From Variovorax sp. TBS-050B (GTDB lineage: Bacteria > Pseudomonadota > Gammaproteobacteria > Burkholderiales > Burkholderiaceae_C): DNA of 64,000 nucleotides. Below the pieces are notes generated by a model. That model was not told the DNA's origin. It saw only the letters and a program-made list of their open reading frames with translations, and made no database searches. The position numbers and the translations under genes were made by a program. The stretch lies in NCBI RefSeq assembly GCF_029893635.1, contig NZ_JARXYR010000001.1:496001-560000 (forward strand). Direction: 5' to 3'. Shown here piece after piece: positions 43,776 to 53,017 of the stretch. Numbering within the stretch: position 1 is the first letter of the stretch; the number at the start of each line of letters is the position of its first letter.

Positions 43776-45212
43776 ATGGACTCCCTCGTTCTCGCCAGAA
43801 TCCAGTTCGGTTTCACGATCTCGTTCCACATCATCTTCCCGGCGCTGACCATCGGGCTGGCGAGCTACCTGGCCGTGCTGGAGGCGCTGTGGCTGCGCAC
43901 GCAGCGCCAGGTCTACCTCGATCTCTACGAGTTCTGGATCAAGGTCTTCGCCGTCGCCTTCGGCATGGGCGTGGTCTCCGGCCTCGTCATGGCCTACCAG
44001 TTCGGCACCAACTGGAGCAACTTCTCGCGCTTCGCAGGCGGCATCACCGGACCCCTGCTCGCCTACGAAGTGCTCACCGCCTTCTTCCTCGAAGCGGGCT
44101 TCCTCGGCGTCATGCTCTTCGGGCGCCAGCGCGTCGGCCCCGCACTGCACTTCGTCTCCACCCTCGCCGTCGCCCTCGGCACCCTCGTCTCCGCCACCTG
44201 GATCCTCGCCTCCAACAGCTGGATGCACACCCCCCAGGGCCACGCCATCATCGACGGGCGCGTGGTGCCGGTCGACTGGTTCCAGGTCATCTTCAACCCC
44301 TCCTTCCCCTACCGCCTCGCCCACACCGTGGTCGCCTCCTACATCGCCACCGCGCTCATGGTCGCGGGCGGCGCGGCCTGGCACCTGCTGCGCGGCCACG
44401 ACAACACCCGCGTGCGCACCATGCTCTCGATGGCGCTGTGGATGCTACTCGCGGCCGCGCCGATCCAGGCGCTGATCGGCGACCAGCACGGCCTCAACAC
44501 CCTCGAGCACCAGCCCGCCAAGCTCGCCGCCATCGAAGGCCACTGGGAGCGCTCGCCCGAGGGCGAGGGCGTGCCGCTGATCCTCTTCGGCTGGCCCGGC
44601 ATGGCCGCCGAGACCACGCGCTATGCGCTGGAGATCCCGCGCGCGGGCAGCCTGCTGCTCACCCACAGCCGGGACGGCCAGATCCCCGCGCTCAAGGACT
44701 TCGCGCCCGCGGACCGTCCCAACGCCACGGTCGTGTTCTGGACCTTCCGCACCATGGTCGGCCTGGGCCTGCTGATGATCGCGCTCGCCTTCTGGGGGCT
44801 ATGGCTGCGCCGCGGCGACCGGCTCTATGCGAAGCGCGGCTTCCTGCGCTTCGCGCTCGCGATGTCGCCCGCCGGGCTCGCGGCCATCCTCGCGGGCTGG
44901 TACACCACCGAGATCGGGCGCCAGCCCTGGATCGTGCAGGGCCTGATGCGCACGGCCGAGGCGGCGTCGCCCCAGCATTCGGCGGCGCAGGTGGGGTTCA
45001 CGCTGGCGCTTTTCGTCATCGTGTACTTCGTGGTCTTCGGCGCGGGCACGGCCTACGGGCTGCGCCTGATCGCCAAGGGGCCGGCGAGCGACGAGGCCGC
45101 GCATCCGGCACGCGGCGGGCCGGGCGCGCCGCGCACGCCGGCGCGGCCGCTGTCGGCGGCGGGGGAGGAAGAGATCAGCGAACGCAACGAGGAGCACCGC
45201 CATGGGCATTGA
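43776..45212 (+). CDS. cydA: Cyanide-insensitive bd-type oxidase subunit I
   Basis: Subunit I of a cytochrome bd quinol oxidase reducing O2 to water. The 478 residues hold haem ligands H18 (FTISFHIIFPALTIG) and a histidine near 187 (YRLAHTVVASYIATA), plus GWYTTEIGRQPW. The Q loop is short, as in the cyanide-insensitive CIO (CioA) subtype. A charged tail overlaps cydB by 11 bases. A bd/CIO oxidase tolerates NO and low oxygen, so it fits beside the nitrate-respiration genes. Start chosen at MDSLVLARIQF, the usual N-terminus. Confidence 0.93.
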   Translation: MDSLVLARIQFGFTISFHIIFPALTIGLASYLAVLEALWLRTQRQVYLDLYEFWIKVFAVAFGMGVVSGLVMAYQFGTNWSNFSRFAGGITGPLLAYEVLTAFFLEAGFLGVMLFGRQRVGPALHFVSTLAVALGTLVSATWILASNSWMHTPQGHAIIDGRVVPVDWFQVIFNPSFPYRLAHTVVASYIATALMVAGGAAWHLLRGHDNTRVRTMLSMALWMLLAAAPIQALIGDQHGLNTLEHQPAKLAAIEGHWERSPEGEGVPLILFGWPGMAAETTRYALEIPRAGSLLLTHSRDGQIPALKDFAPADRPNATVVFWTFRTMVGLGLLMIALAFWGLWLRRGDRLYAKRGFLRFALAMSPAGLAAILAGWYTTEIGRQPWIVQGLMRTAEAASPQHSAAQVGFTLALFVIVYFVVFGAGTAYGLRLIAKGPASDEAAHPARGGPGAPRTPARPLSAAGEEEISERNEEHRHGH

Positions 45213-46209
45213 CCTGCCGCTGATCTGGGCCGTGATCATCCTGTTCGGGATCATGATGTACGTGGTGATGGACGGCTTCGACCTGGGCATCGGGATCCTG
45301 TTTCCGTTCGTGCCGGCGAAGGAAGACCGCGACGTGCTGATGAACACGGTCGCACCGGTCTGGGACGGCAACGAGACCTGGCTGGTGCTGGGCGGGGCGG
45401 GGCTCTTGGCGGCCTTCCCGCTCGCCTATGCGGTGATCCTGAGCGCGTTCTACCTGCCGCTGATCCTGATGCTCGTCGGGCTGGTCTTTCGCGGGGTGGC
45501 CTTCGAGTTCCGCTTCAAGGCGCGCGCGGGCCGGCGGCGCTGGTGGGACCATGCCTTCATCGGCGGCTCGGTGACGGCGGCCTTCTTCCAGGGCGTGACG
45601 CTCGGGGCCTTTCTGGACGGGGTGCCGGTGGTGGATGGCAACTACGCAGGCGGGGCCTTCGACTGGGTGTCGGCGTTCTCGCTCTTCACGGGCCTGGCGC
45701 TGGTGGCGGCCTATGCGCTGCTGGGGGCGACGTGGCTGGTGATGAAGACCGAGGGCCGGCTACAGGACCGCATGCGCGCGCTGGCGCGACCGCTGGTGTG
45801 GCTGATGCTGGCGGTGGTGGTGGCGATCAGCCTCTGGACGCCGCTCGCGCACGCGGCGATCGCGAAGCGCTGGTTCAGCTGGCCGAACCTGCTGTGGTTC
45901 TCGCCGGTGCCGCTGCTGGTGGGGCTGGTGGCGTGGCGCCTCCTGCAAGGGTTGAAGGGCGAGGGGCATGCCTCGCCTTTCGTATTGACGCTGGCGCTGC
46001 TGTTCCTGGGCTACACGGGGCTGGGCATCAGCCTGTGGCCGAACGTGGTGCCGCCCGCGATCAGCATCTGGCAGGCGGCGGGGCCGCCGCAGAGCCTGGG
46101 CTTTGCGCTGGTGGGGGCGCTGTTGATCATTCCGGTGATCCTGATGTACACGGCCTGGAGCTACTGGGTGTTCCGCGGCAAGGTGCGCCATGGCGACGGG
46201 TACCACTGA
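45202..46209 (+). CDS. cydB: Cyanide-insensitive bd-type oxidase subunit II
   Basis: Subunit II, 335 residues, with nine membrane helices. The start LPLIWAVIILFGIMMYVVMDGFDLGIG, broken here as WAVIILFGIMMYVVMDGFD, and VAPVWDGNETWLVLGGAGL (about 50-68) are standard. A GAGGAG ribosome site precedes it. Its end overlaps the small DUF2474 gene by 20 bases. Confidence 0.94.
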   Translation: MGIDLPLIWAVIILFGIMMYVVMDGFDLGIGILFPFVPAKEDRDVLMNTVAPVWDGNETWLVLGGAGLLAAFPLAYAVILSAFYLPLILMLVGLVFRGVAFEFRFKARAGRRRWWDHAFIGGSVTAAFFQGVTLGAFLDGVPVVDGNYAGGAFDWVSAFSLFTGLALVAAYALLGATWLVMKTEGRLQDRMRALARPLVWLMLAVVVAISLWTPLAHAAIAKRWFSWPNLLWFSPVPLLVGLVAWRLLQGLKGEGHASPFVLTLALLFLGYTGLGISLWPNVVPPAISIWQAAGPPQSLGFALVGALLIIPVILMYTAWSYWVFRGKVRHGDGYH

Positions 46210-46345
46210 GCGCGCGCGGTCGCGCGGCAGGTGGCTGCGGCGCTTCGGGTGGCTGGTGCTGCTGTGGATCGCCGGCGTCGCGTCCACCGGCGCGCTCGCG
46301 ATGCTGATGCGCTATCTCATGGCGTGGGCAGGGCTGGTGCGCTAG
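46190..46345 (+). CDS. Small DUF2474-type subunit of the bd oxidase
   Basis: A 51-residue reading frame (ATG 46190, stop TAG 46343-46345) with a positively charged start (TERARSRGRWLRRFG) and one membrane helix. It matches the DUF2474 family of small proteins encoded after cioAB, the counterpart of CydX. AAGGTG precedes the ATG by four bases. It overlaps cydB by 20 bases and the minus-strand gene by 29. Confidence 0.85.
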   Translation: MATGTTERARSRGRWLRRFGWLVLLWIAGVASTGALAMLMRYLMAWAGLVR

Positions 46346-47483
46346 CGGCCGGCGCGGCTTCGAGCCGCAGGCCTTCGGCCCTGCCGTCCGCAAGCGCGAG
46401 CTCGAAGCGCATCTGCGAGTCGTCGACGCGCAGCTGCAGCGAGAGCGCCGCCTTCAACCGCGCCGCGCCCAGCGCGAAGCCGCCCCAGTCCGCCACCGCA
46501 TCGCGCGCCGTCAGCGACGCGATTTCCGCCGTGAGGCCGCGTCCCACGGACTCGGCATGCAGCGCCACCACATGGCCGCCGCCCTCGTTGGCCTCGACGA
46601 AGACCTGCAGCCCCGGCATCGCGACGAGGCCGTCGCCGAGCCGCAGCTCGCCCGACAGCGCCGTGCGCCCGAGCAGCAGCCGCGCCTGTTCGGTCAGGCC
46701 CTGGCCGGGCCCACGCCGGCCCTGGCGCAGCATCGATTCGGCGAACTCCTGGAGCCGCAGGCTGCCGCGCTCCGAGATCCACGGACCGAGCAGCGCGCCG
46801 CGGCGCTCGAACGTCACGCCCGCGACCGGCGCCGCGGCGAACTGGTAGAGGTAGCTGCGGCCGTCGGGCGCATCGACGTACAGGCCCATCTTGCTCACGC
46901 CCATGCGCGAGTCGGGCCCGACATGCTCGACCGTCGCATCGTTGAAGTCGATGCCGCCCGCGCGGATCGGCACCGTCACGTCGGCATCGAACAGCAGGTG
47001 CGCATCGGTGATGCGGCTGCGGACCGTGCCCTCGGCGGCCGCGAGCGGATCGAGCCGCCATGCGTCGTCCCGCGCCTGGCCCGCGGCCACGCCTGCAGCA
47101 GGCGCCGACGCAGCCGGCGCCTGCATGGCCTCCCGCAGCTTGCGCACTTGCGGCGGCAGCGCCACCGGGCCGTGCAGCTTCAATCCCGAGAAGGCGGCCT
47201 CGCGTGCCTGGAGCGACACCATGCGCGCGGTGCCGCCGTCGGCGCGCACCTGCGCGGCGAGCCCCTGCACATCGATGCGCTCGACCTCGAGCCCATGCGC
47301 GCCCGATGCGATCCGCAGCGCCATCGCTTCGAGCCGCTCGATGCCGATCTCGAACGCGCCGTCCTCGCGGGGCCGGCATGTCAGGCCTTCGATCGTGCAG
47401 CGGTTGCGCCCGGCCGAGCCCGTCGCGCCGAGCTGCAGGCCCAATGCGAGTTCGAGGAGGGAGGCCGCGAGCGAAACGGTCAT
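46317..47483 (-). CDS. Unrecognised 388-residue protein
   Basis: No known family is recognised. The N-terminus (MTVSLAASLLELALGLQLGA) is mildly hydrophobic but followed by soluble, mostly beta-strand-like sequence. Repeated patterns of the type LxxxxLELRLxxL and VxSLxAREA suggest a repetitive beta structure such as a long beta-sheet or AsmA-like lipid-transfer fold. Alanine/proline linkers occur at about 115-140 and at the end. Its end overlaps the DUF2474 gene tail to tail (29 bases). Codon use and composition are like neighbouring genes, so it is probably real. Confidence 0.65.
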   Translation of the reverse strand: MTVSLAASLLELALGLQLGATGSAGRNRCTIEGLTCRPREDGAFEIGIERLEAMALRIASGAHGLEVERIDVQGLAAQVRADGGTARMVSLQAREAAFSGLKLHGPVALPPQVRKLREAMQAPAASAPAAGVAAGQARDDAWRLDPLAAAEGTVRSRITDAHLLFDADVTVPIRAGGIDFNDATVEHVGPDSRMGVSKMGLYVDAPDGRSYLYQFAAAPVAGVTFERRGALLGPWISERGSLRLQEFAESMLRQGRRGPGQGLTEQARLLLGRTALSGELRLGDGLVAMPGLQVFVEANEGGGHVVALHAESVGRGLTAEIASLTARDAVADWGGFALGAARLKAALSLQLRVDDSQMRFELALADGRAEGLRLEAAPAASAPALPTP

Positions 47484-47619
47484 GCGCCCGTTCTACAGGG
47501 CGCCGCCGGTCCACCTCCGGCGCCGACGGCGCCTGTGCCTGTCCGACAAAGCCGCGCGGACCGGTCGGTTGCGAATCATCCAGACGGCATCGGGAGAATT
47601 CGCGCCGGCGGGCCGAGGT

Positions 47620-48354
47620 TCACTCGCGCCGCTTGCCCGCCACCAGCCGCAGCCCCGGCATCAGCTCGGCCGCGAGCTCGGGCCGTTCGAGCGCGTAGTC
47701 GAGGTTCATGCGCGCGATCTCCACATGCTCCTCGCCGAGCGCCTGCGCACGCGAGCCCTGGCCGCGCTCGATCGCCTGCACCAGCGCATGGTGCGTGCGG
47801 TGGGCGATCTTCATCCACTGCTGGCCCTCCTCCATGGACGACTGCATCGGCAGCATCGCGCTCGGCGAGGCGAAGGGCTGGCGGTCGAGCATCTCCATCA
47901 CGCGCTGCAGTGCGCTGTTGGAGCAGCCCTGCATGATGAGCGTGTGGAAGCGGTCGTTCATCTGCACGTAGGCCGCGTAGTCGTCGAGGCTCATCGCGGG
48001 CTTGTTGACCACGCGGTCGCCCTCGTCGAGGCATTCGTGCAGTTCACGCAGCAGCTGCCGCGGCGCGCCGTCCTCGGCCAGCAGCCGCGCGGCGAAGCCT
48101 TCGATTACGCCGCGCACGCGGATCGCGTCGGCGATCTCCTGCGAGGTGAAGCGGCGCATCTGGTAGCCGCCGTTCGGCGAGGGCTCGATCAAGCCTTCGT
48201 GCTCCAGGCTGGTGAGCGCGAGCCTCACGGGGGTGCGCGAGGCGCCGAGCTTCTCGGCCAGCGGGATCTCGGCCAGCCGCTCGCCGGGCACGAATTCGCC
48301 CTTGAGGATCAGGTCTCGAAGCTGTACCAGCACGCGGTTCTGTTGGGAGTCCAT
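47620..48354 (-). CDS. GntR-family (FCD) regulator
   Basis: A 244-residue regulator with an N-terminal winged helix (ILKGEFVPGERLAEIPLAEK, then GASRTPVRLALTSLEHEGLI) and a helical FCD ligand domain with metal-type His/Asp residues (NDRFHTLIMQGC, AHRTHHALVQAI). It diverges from the Rieske-oxygenase operon with a 284-base gap containing three copies of TTGNATGCAA. It is the obvious ligand-responsive repressor of that operon. Confidence 0.9.
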   Translation of the reverse strand: MDSQQNRVLVQLRDLILKGEFVPGERLAEIPLAEKLGASRTPVRLALTSLEHEGLIEPSPNGGYQMRRFTSQEIADAIRVRGVIEGFAARLLAEDGAPRQLLRELHECLDEGDRVVNKPAMSLDDYAAYVQMNDRFHTLIMQGCSNSALQRVMEMLDRQPFASPSAMLPMQSSMEEGQQWMKIAHRTHHALVQAIERGQGSRAQALGEEHVEIARMNLDYALERPELAAELMPGLRLVAGKRRE

Positions 48355-48435
48355 CGGTGAAGCAGGGCGGAAAGGTGGGGGAATTGTAGGCAGCCGGGCG
48401 CCGCTGCACACAGCATCTAAAACTTGGCATTGTTG

Positions 48436-48465
48436 TTGCATGCAATCAGGATTCATTGAATGCAA
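48436..48465. promoter_or_regulatory. Two tandem GntR operator candidates
   Basis: TTGCATGCAA (48436-48445) and TTGAATGCAA (48456-48465) start exactly 20 bases apart, about two helical turns, near the regulator's own promoter. They share the pattern TTGNATGCAA with the third site at 48594. Confidence 0.65.
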
Positions 48466-48555
48466 CAGAACTCGCCGCACCGATCGAGTGCACCGAATTT
48501 GTAGGTATTAACCCGTGTTTCAGGGCCGAAATCCGAAGATTCGTCGGCTTCCGGA

Positions 48556-48603
48556 TTGACTTCGTCGCACCCCAACCCGAACAATGCATCCAGTTGTATG
48601 CAA
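48556..48603 (+). promoter_or_regulatory. Promoter and third operator of the Rieske-oxygenase operon
   Basis: TTGACT (48556-48561) and AACAAT (48580-48585) with an 18-base spacer form a plausible promoter. TTGTATGCAA (48594-48603) falls at the predicted start of transcription, so a bound repressor would block initiation. Confidence 0.6.
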
Positions 48604-48638
48604 TGCATGCACGGACCCACACCCTCGATGGAGCACCC

Positions 48639-49961
48639 ATGATCAGCGCTGAACAGAACGATTTCATGACCCGGGTCGGCCCGGGCACCCCGGCGGGCAG
48701 GCTGCTGCGCCGCTACTGGCAGCCGGTGGCGCTGTCGGCCGACCTGCAGGGGCCGCGGCCGGTGCGGCCGGTGCAGCTCATGGGCCAGCATTTCGTGCTG
48801 TTCCGCGACGAGAACGGCCAGCTCGGCATGCTCGACCGCGACTGCCCGCACCGCGGCGCCGACCTCGCCTTCGGCCGGCTCGAGAACGGCGGCATCCGCT
48901 GCGCCTTCCACGGCTGGCTGTTCGACGCCCGGGGCCGCTGCCTCGAGACGCCCGCCGAGCCCGAGGGCAGCAAGCTCTGCAGCCGCATCCGGCAGTCGGC
49001 ATATCCGGTGGTCGAGCGCGCGGGCACCGTGTTCGCCTACATCGGCGAAGGCGAGCCGCCGGCCTTTCCCGACTTCGACTGCTTCGTCGCGCCGGACTCG
49101 CACACCTTCGCCTTCATGGGCCTGTTCGAATGCAACTGGCTGCAGGCGCTGGAGGTCGGCATCGACCCGGCGCACGCCTCGTACCTGCACCGCTTCTTCG
49201 AAGACGCCGACACCGCCGGGAGCTACGGCAAGCAGTTCCGCGGCGCCTCGGCCGATTCCGACATGCCGATCACCAAGGTGCTGCGCGAATTCGAGCGCCC
49301 CGAGATCAGCGTGGACCCCACCGACTACGGCCTGCGCCTGACCGCGCTGCGCCGGCTCTCCGAGCAGAGCACGCACGTGCGCGTGACCAACGTGGTGTTC
49401 CCGCAGGCCTTCGTGATCCCGATGAGCGCCGAGATGACGATCTCGCAGTGGCATGTGCCGGTGGACGACACGCACTGCTACTGGTTCGCGATCTTCACCA
49501 GCTTCACCGGCCCGGTCGACAAGGAACAGATGCGCGCGCAGCGCCTCGAGCTCTACGAACTGCCCGCCTACACCTCGCGCAAGAACAAGCGCAACAACTA
49601 CGGCTACAGCGTCGACGAGCAGCTCACCGCCACCTACACCGGCATGGGCGACGACATCAACGTGCACGACCAGTGGGCCGTGGAGTCGCAGGGCCCGATC
49701 CAGGACCGCACGCGCGAGCACCTGGGCAGCACCGACAAGGGCATCATCGCCTACCGCCGCATGCTGGTGAAGGCGATCGAGGGCACGCTCGCCGGCGAAG
49801 GCGCGCCGATGCTGATCGACGACGCACAGGCGCGCACGCTGACCGGCCCGCCCTCCATCGACGGCATCGGCGAGACCGGCGACACCGAGGGCTACTGGCT
49901 GAGCGCCGACCGCGCGCGCCGCCTGAAGTCGGACTGGGCCTCGGCCCGGCTCGCGCCATGA
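48639..49961 (+). CDS. LigXa-like Rieske aromatic oxygenase, alpha subunit
   Basis: A 440-residue Rieske non-haem iron oxygenase. The [2Fe-2S] centre uses C69, H71, C88 and H91 (CPHRG, CAFHG). The mononuclear iron site is in GIDPAHASYLH (D176, H179, H184). The start QNDFMTRVGPGTPAGRLLRRYWQPV closely resembles the LigXa (5,5'-dehydrodivanillate O-demethylase) group of three-component oxygenases. No beta subunit is encoded. Ferredoxin and reductase follow two and three genes later. Substrate is unknown; O- or N-demethylation or ring hydroxylation are all possible. The ATG at 48639 is the family-like start; in-frame codons upstream lie in promoter DNA. Confidence 0.88.
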   Translation: MISAEQNDFMTRVGPGTPAGRLLRRYWQPVALSADLQGPRPVRPVQLMGQHFVLFRDENGQLGMLDRDCPHRGADLAFGRLENGGIRCAFHGWLFDARGRCLETPAEPEGSKLCSRIRQSAYPVVERAGTVFAYIGEGEPPAFPDFDCFVAPDSHTFAFMGLFECNWLQALEVGIDPAHASYLHRFFEDADTAGSYGKQFRGASADSDMPITKVLREFERPEISVDPTDYGLRLTALRRLSEQSTHVRVTNVVFPQAFVIPMSAEMTISQWHVPVDDTHCYWFAIFTSFTGPVDKEQMRAQRLELYELPAYTSRKNKRNNYGYSVDEQLTATYTGMGDDINVHDQWAVESQGPIQDRTREHLGSTDKGIIAYRRMLVKAIEGTLAGEGAPMLIDDAQARTLTGPPSIDGIGETGDTEGYWLSADRARRLKSDWASARLAP

Positions 49962-51400
49962 GCACGTTCTTCACCGAACGCCACGGCCTCTGGAGCGAGG
50001 ACCAGGCGCGCCAGGCGCGCGAGCTGATCGCCCGCATCGACGCCGGCGAGATCGACGTGCTGCGCTTCGCCTGGCCCGACCAGCACGGCCTCTTGCGCGG
50101 CAAGACGCTGGTGGCCGGCGAGGCGCGCTCGGCGCTGCGCGAGGGCGTGAACCTCACTTCCACGCTGCTCGCCAAGGACACCTCGCACAAGACGGTGTTC
50201 CCGGTGTTCGCGGCCGGCGGCGGCTTCGAGATCGAGGGCTTCCAGGGCGGCGCGGACTTCACCATCGTGGCCGACCCCGCGACCTTCAAGGTGCTGCCCT
50301 GGGCGCCGCGCACCGGCTGGGTGCTCTGCGACGCCTACATGGCGGACGGGCGCCCCTGCCCCTATGCGACGCGGCAGATCCTGCAGCGCGCGGTGCGCGA
50401 GCTCGACGCGCTCGGTCTCGACTTCGTCGCCGGGCTGGAGGTGGAGTTCCACGTCTTCAGGCTCGACGATGCGCGCATGGCGCTCGGCGACTCGGGCCAG
50501 CCCGGCGAGCCGCCGCGCGTGTCGCTGCTCACGCACGGCCACCAGTACCTGACCGAGCTGCGCTACGACCGCGTCGATGCGGTGATGGAGCTGCTGCGCG
50601 CGCAGCTCATGGCGCTCGGGCTGCCGCTGCGCTCGCTCGAGATCGAGTTCGGCCCGAGCCAGTTCGAGCTCACCTTCGGCCCCACGGCCGGCGTGCTGCC
50701 GGCCGACACGATGGTGCTGCTGCGCAGCGCGATCAAGCAGATCTGCCAGCGCGCGGGCTACCACGCGAGCTTCATGTGCCGCCCGAAGATCCCCAACGTG
50801 ATGTCGAGCGGCTGGCACCTGCACCAGTCGCTGCGGCGCAAGGCCGACGGCCTCAACGCCTTCATGCCCGAACGCGACGGCGATGCGCTCAGCGAAACGG
50901 GCCGGCACTACCTCGGCGGCCTCAAGGCCCATGCCTGCGGTGCGGCCGCGCTCGCGAGCCCCACGATCAACGGCTACCGGCGCTACCGCCCCTTCTCGCT
51001 CGCGCCCGACCGCGCGAACTGGGCGCGCGACAACCGCGGCGCGATGCTGCGCGTGCTCGGCGGCCCGGGCCAGAGCGCGACGCGCATCGAGAACCGCGTG
51101 GGCGAGCCGACCGCCAACCCCTACCTCTACCTCGCCTCTCAGCTGTTCGCGGGCCTCGACGGCATGCGCCGCGGGACCGACCCCGGCCCCTCGGCCGACG
51201 CGCCTTACGAGACCGCGGCCGAGGCGCTGCCGCGCTCGCTCGCCGAGGCGCTGGCCTGCCTGCGCGCCGACGAGATGCTCTGCACCGAGCTCGGCCGCGG
51301 CTTCGTCGACTACCTCTGCCGCATCAAGGAAGCCGAGATCGCGCGTTTCAACCTCGAGGTCAGCGAGTGGGAACACCGCGAGTACTTCGACATGTTCTGA
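49958..51400 (+). CDS. Glutamine-synthetase-like gamma-glutamyl ligase
   Basis: A 480-residue GS-fold enzyme. Catalytic parts are GLEVEFHVF (about 148-156), GPSQFELTF (about 232-240, usual GPGQxE), SSGWHLHQSL (about 284-293), NRGAMLRV and ENRVGEPTANPYLYLA (about 375-390). Family members outside true GS ligate glutamate to amines (GlnA2/PuuA/IpuC type), trapping substrates as gamma-glutamyl amides. It overlaps the oxygenase stop (ATGA), so the two are coupled. That suggests an amine substrate or product in the pathway. It is unlikely to be the housekeeping glutamine synthetase. Confidence 0.85.
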   Translation: MSTFFTERHGLWSEDQARQARELIARIDAGEIDVLRFAWPDQHGLLRGKTLVAGEARSALREGVNLTSTLLAKDTSHKTVFPVFAAGGGFEIEGFQGGADFTIVADPATFKVLPWAPRTGWVLCDAYMADGRPCPYATRQILQRAVRELDALGLDFVAGLEVEFHVFRLDDARMALGDSGQPGEPPRVSLLTHGHQYLTELRYDRVDAVMELLRAQLMALGLPLRSLEIEFGPSQFELTFGPTAGVLPADTMVLLRSAIKQICQRAGYHASFMCRPKIPNVMSSGWHLHQSLRRKADGLNAFMPERDGDALSETGRHYLGGLKAHACGAAALASPTINGYRRYRPFSLAPDRANWARDNRGAMLRVLGGPGQSATRIENRVGEPTANPYLYLASQLFAGLDGMRRGTDPGPSADAPYETAAEALPRSLAEALACLRADEMLCTELGRGFVDYLCRIKEAEIARFNLEVSEWEHREYFDMF

Positions 51401-51408
51401 GCCAGCCC

Positions 51409-51732
51409 ATGCCCACGATCCACTACATCCTCCAGGACGGCAGCACGCGCGCGATCGACGCCAAGGCCGGCACCAGCGTGATGGAGAACGCCATCCGCGG
51501 CAACGTGCGCGGCATCGACGCCGAATGCGGCGGCTCCTGCGCCTGCGCCACCTGCCACGTCTATGTCGACGACGCCTTTTTCGCGCTGCTGCCGCCGCCC
51601 GACGACATGGAGCGCGAGATGCTCGAGGTGGTCGCGGCCGAGCGCCGGCCCACGAGCCGCCTGGGCTGCCAGATCACCGTGACCGCGGCGCTCGACGGCC
51701 TCACCGTGCGCGTGCCGGACACGCAGAGCTGA
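51409..51732 (+). CDS. [2Fe-2S] ferredoxin
   Basis: A 107-residue adrenodoxin-type ferredoxin. Cluster ligands are C40, C46, C49 and C87 in the usual C-x5-C-x2-C-xn-C spacing (C44 is an extra cysteine). It passes electrons from the neighbouring reductase to the Rieske oxygenase. The last base of its stop is the first base of the reductase ATG. Confidence 0.93.
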   Translation: MPTIHYILQDGSTRAIDAKAGTSVMENAIRGNVRGIDAECGGSCACATCHVYVDDAFFALLPPPDDMEREMLEVVAAERRPTSRLGCQITVTAALDGLTVRVPDTQS

Positions 51733-52976
51733 TGGCCGAGGCCCGCAAGCCCCTGGTGATCGTCGGCGCGTCCTACGCCGGCGTGCAGCTGGCCGCGAGC
51801 GCGCGCGAGCTGGGCTTCGCCGACCGCATCGTGCTGGTCGGCGACGAGCGGCATGCGCCCTACCAGCGGCCGCCGCTGTCGAAGGGGCTGCTGAGCGGCA
51901 GGACCACGCGCGAGCAGCTGTCGCTGCGCGGTGCCGACTTCTTCGCCGAGAACGGCATCGAGCTCCTGCTCGGGCGGCGCGCCGAGGCGCTCGATGCGGC
52001 GGCGCTCACGGTCAGGCTCGACGACGGTGCCCGGCTCGAGGCCGGCTGGATCGCGCTCGCCACCGGTGCGCGCTGCCGCCCCTTCACGTGTCCGGGCGCC
52101 GAGCTGGCCGGTGTGTTCGACCTGCGCACGCTCGACGACGCCGAACGCATCGCCGAAGCCGCGCACAGTTGCGCACGGGCCTGCGTGATCGGTGGCGGCT
52201 TCATCGGGCTGGAGGTGGCCTCGGCGCTGCGCACGCGCGGCGCCGAAGTGACCGTGGTCGAAGCGCAGCCGCGCCTGCTCGCGCGTGCCTTTCCGCCCGC
52301 GATGTCGGACTACGTCGCACGGGCCCATCGCGCCCAGGGCACGCAGGTGCTCACGGGCACGGGCGTGCGCGAACTGCTCGGCGATGCGCAGGGCCGCGTG
52401 GCCGCCGTGGTGCTCGACGACGGCCGGCGCATCGAGTGCGAGATGGTGGTGCTCGGCATCGGCGTGCTGCCCAACGATGCGCTCGCACAGCAGGCCGGCC
52501 TCGCGCTCGACAACGGCATCCTCGCCGACCGGCTCGGCCGCAGCTCGGCGCCGGGCGTGCTCGCGATCGGCGACGTCGCGGCGATGGAGCTGCCACCCGC
52601 ACCGGGCGTGCCGCGGCGCATGCGGCTCGAATCGATCCAGGCCGCCAACGACGGCGCGCGCGCCGCGGCCTCGCTGGTCGCCGGGCGCCCCGAGCCCTGG
52701 CGCGCGGTGCCGTGGTTCTGGAGCGACCAGTACCACCTCAAGTTCCAGATGGCCGGCCTGCCGCAGCCGGGCGACGAGGTGGTGCTGCGCGGCGACATGG
52801 CCAGCGACCGCTTCAGCGTGTTCTACCTGCGCGACGGCGTGCTCGCGGCCGCGCAGTCGGTCAACCGGCCGGCCGAGCACCTGCACAGCCGCAAGCTGAT
52901 CGCCGAGGGCACGCGCTTCGGCGCCGCCGAGCTCGCCGATCCCTCCTTCGAGCTTCGGCGGCCCGCGCCGGCCTGA
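51732..52976 (+). CDS. NADH-dependent ferredoxin reductase (FAD)
   Basis: A 414-residue oxidoreductase of the putidaredoxin/rubredoxin-reductase type. It has an N-terminal FAD-binding fold (IVGASYAGVQLAASAREL), YQRPPLSKGLLSG, the NAD site VIGGGFIGLEVASALRTRG (about 152-170) and AIGDVAAMELPP. It feeds electrons from NADH to the ferredoxin upstream. Last catalytic gene before the transporter genes. Confidence 0.92.
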   Translation: MAEARKPLVIVGASYAGVQLAASARELGFADRIVLVGDERHAPYQRPPLSKGLLSGRTTREQLSLRGADFFAENGIELLLGRRAEALDAAALTVRLDDGARLEAGWIALATGARCRPFTCPGAELAGVFDLRTLDDAERIAEAAHSCARACVIGGGFIGLEVASALRTRGAEVTVVEAQPRLLARAFPPAMSDYVARAHRAQGTQVLTGTGVRELLGDAQGRVAAVVLDDGRRIECEMVVLGIGVLPNDALAQQAGLALDNGILADRLGRSSAPGVLAIGDVAAMELPPAPGVPRRMRLESIQAANDGARAAASLVAGRPEPWRAVPWFWSDQYHLKFQMAGLPQPGDEVVLRGDMASDRFSVFYLRDGVLAAAQSVNRPAEHLHSRKLIAEGTRFGAAELADPSFELRRPAPA

Positions 52977-53017
52977 GCCCCATCCCGAATTCCCACCCCA
53001 CCCTAACGGAGCCCACG

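Noticed and set aside
49958..51400. Housekeeping glutamine synthetase
   Set aside because: Position in a Rieske-oxygenase operon, motif variants such as GPSQFELTF and coupling to the oxygenase favour a specialised gamma-glutamyl ligase.
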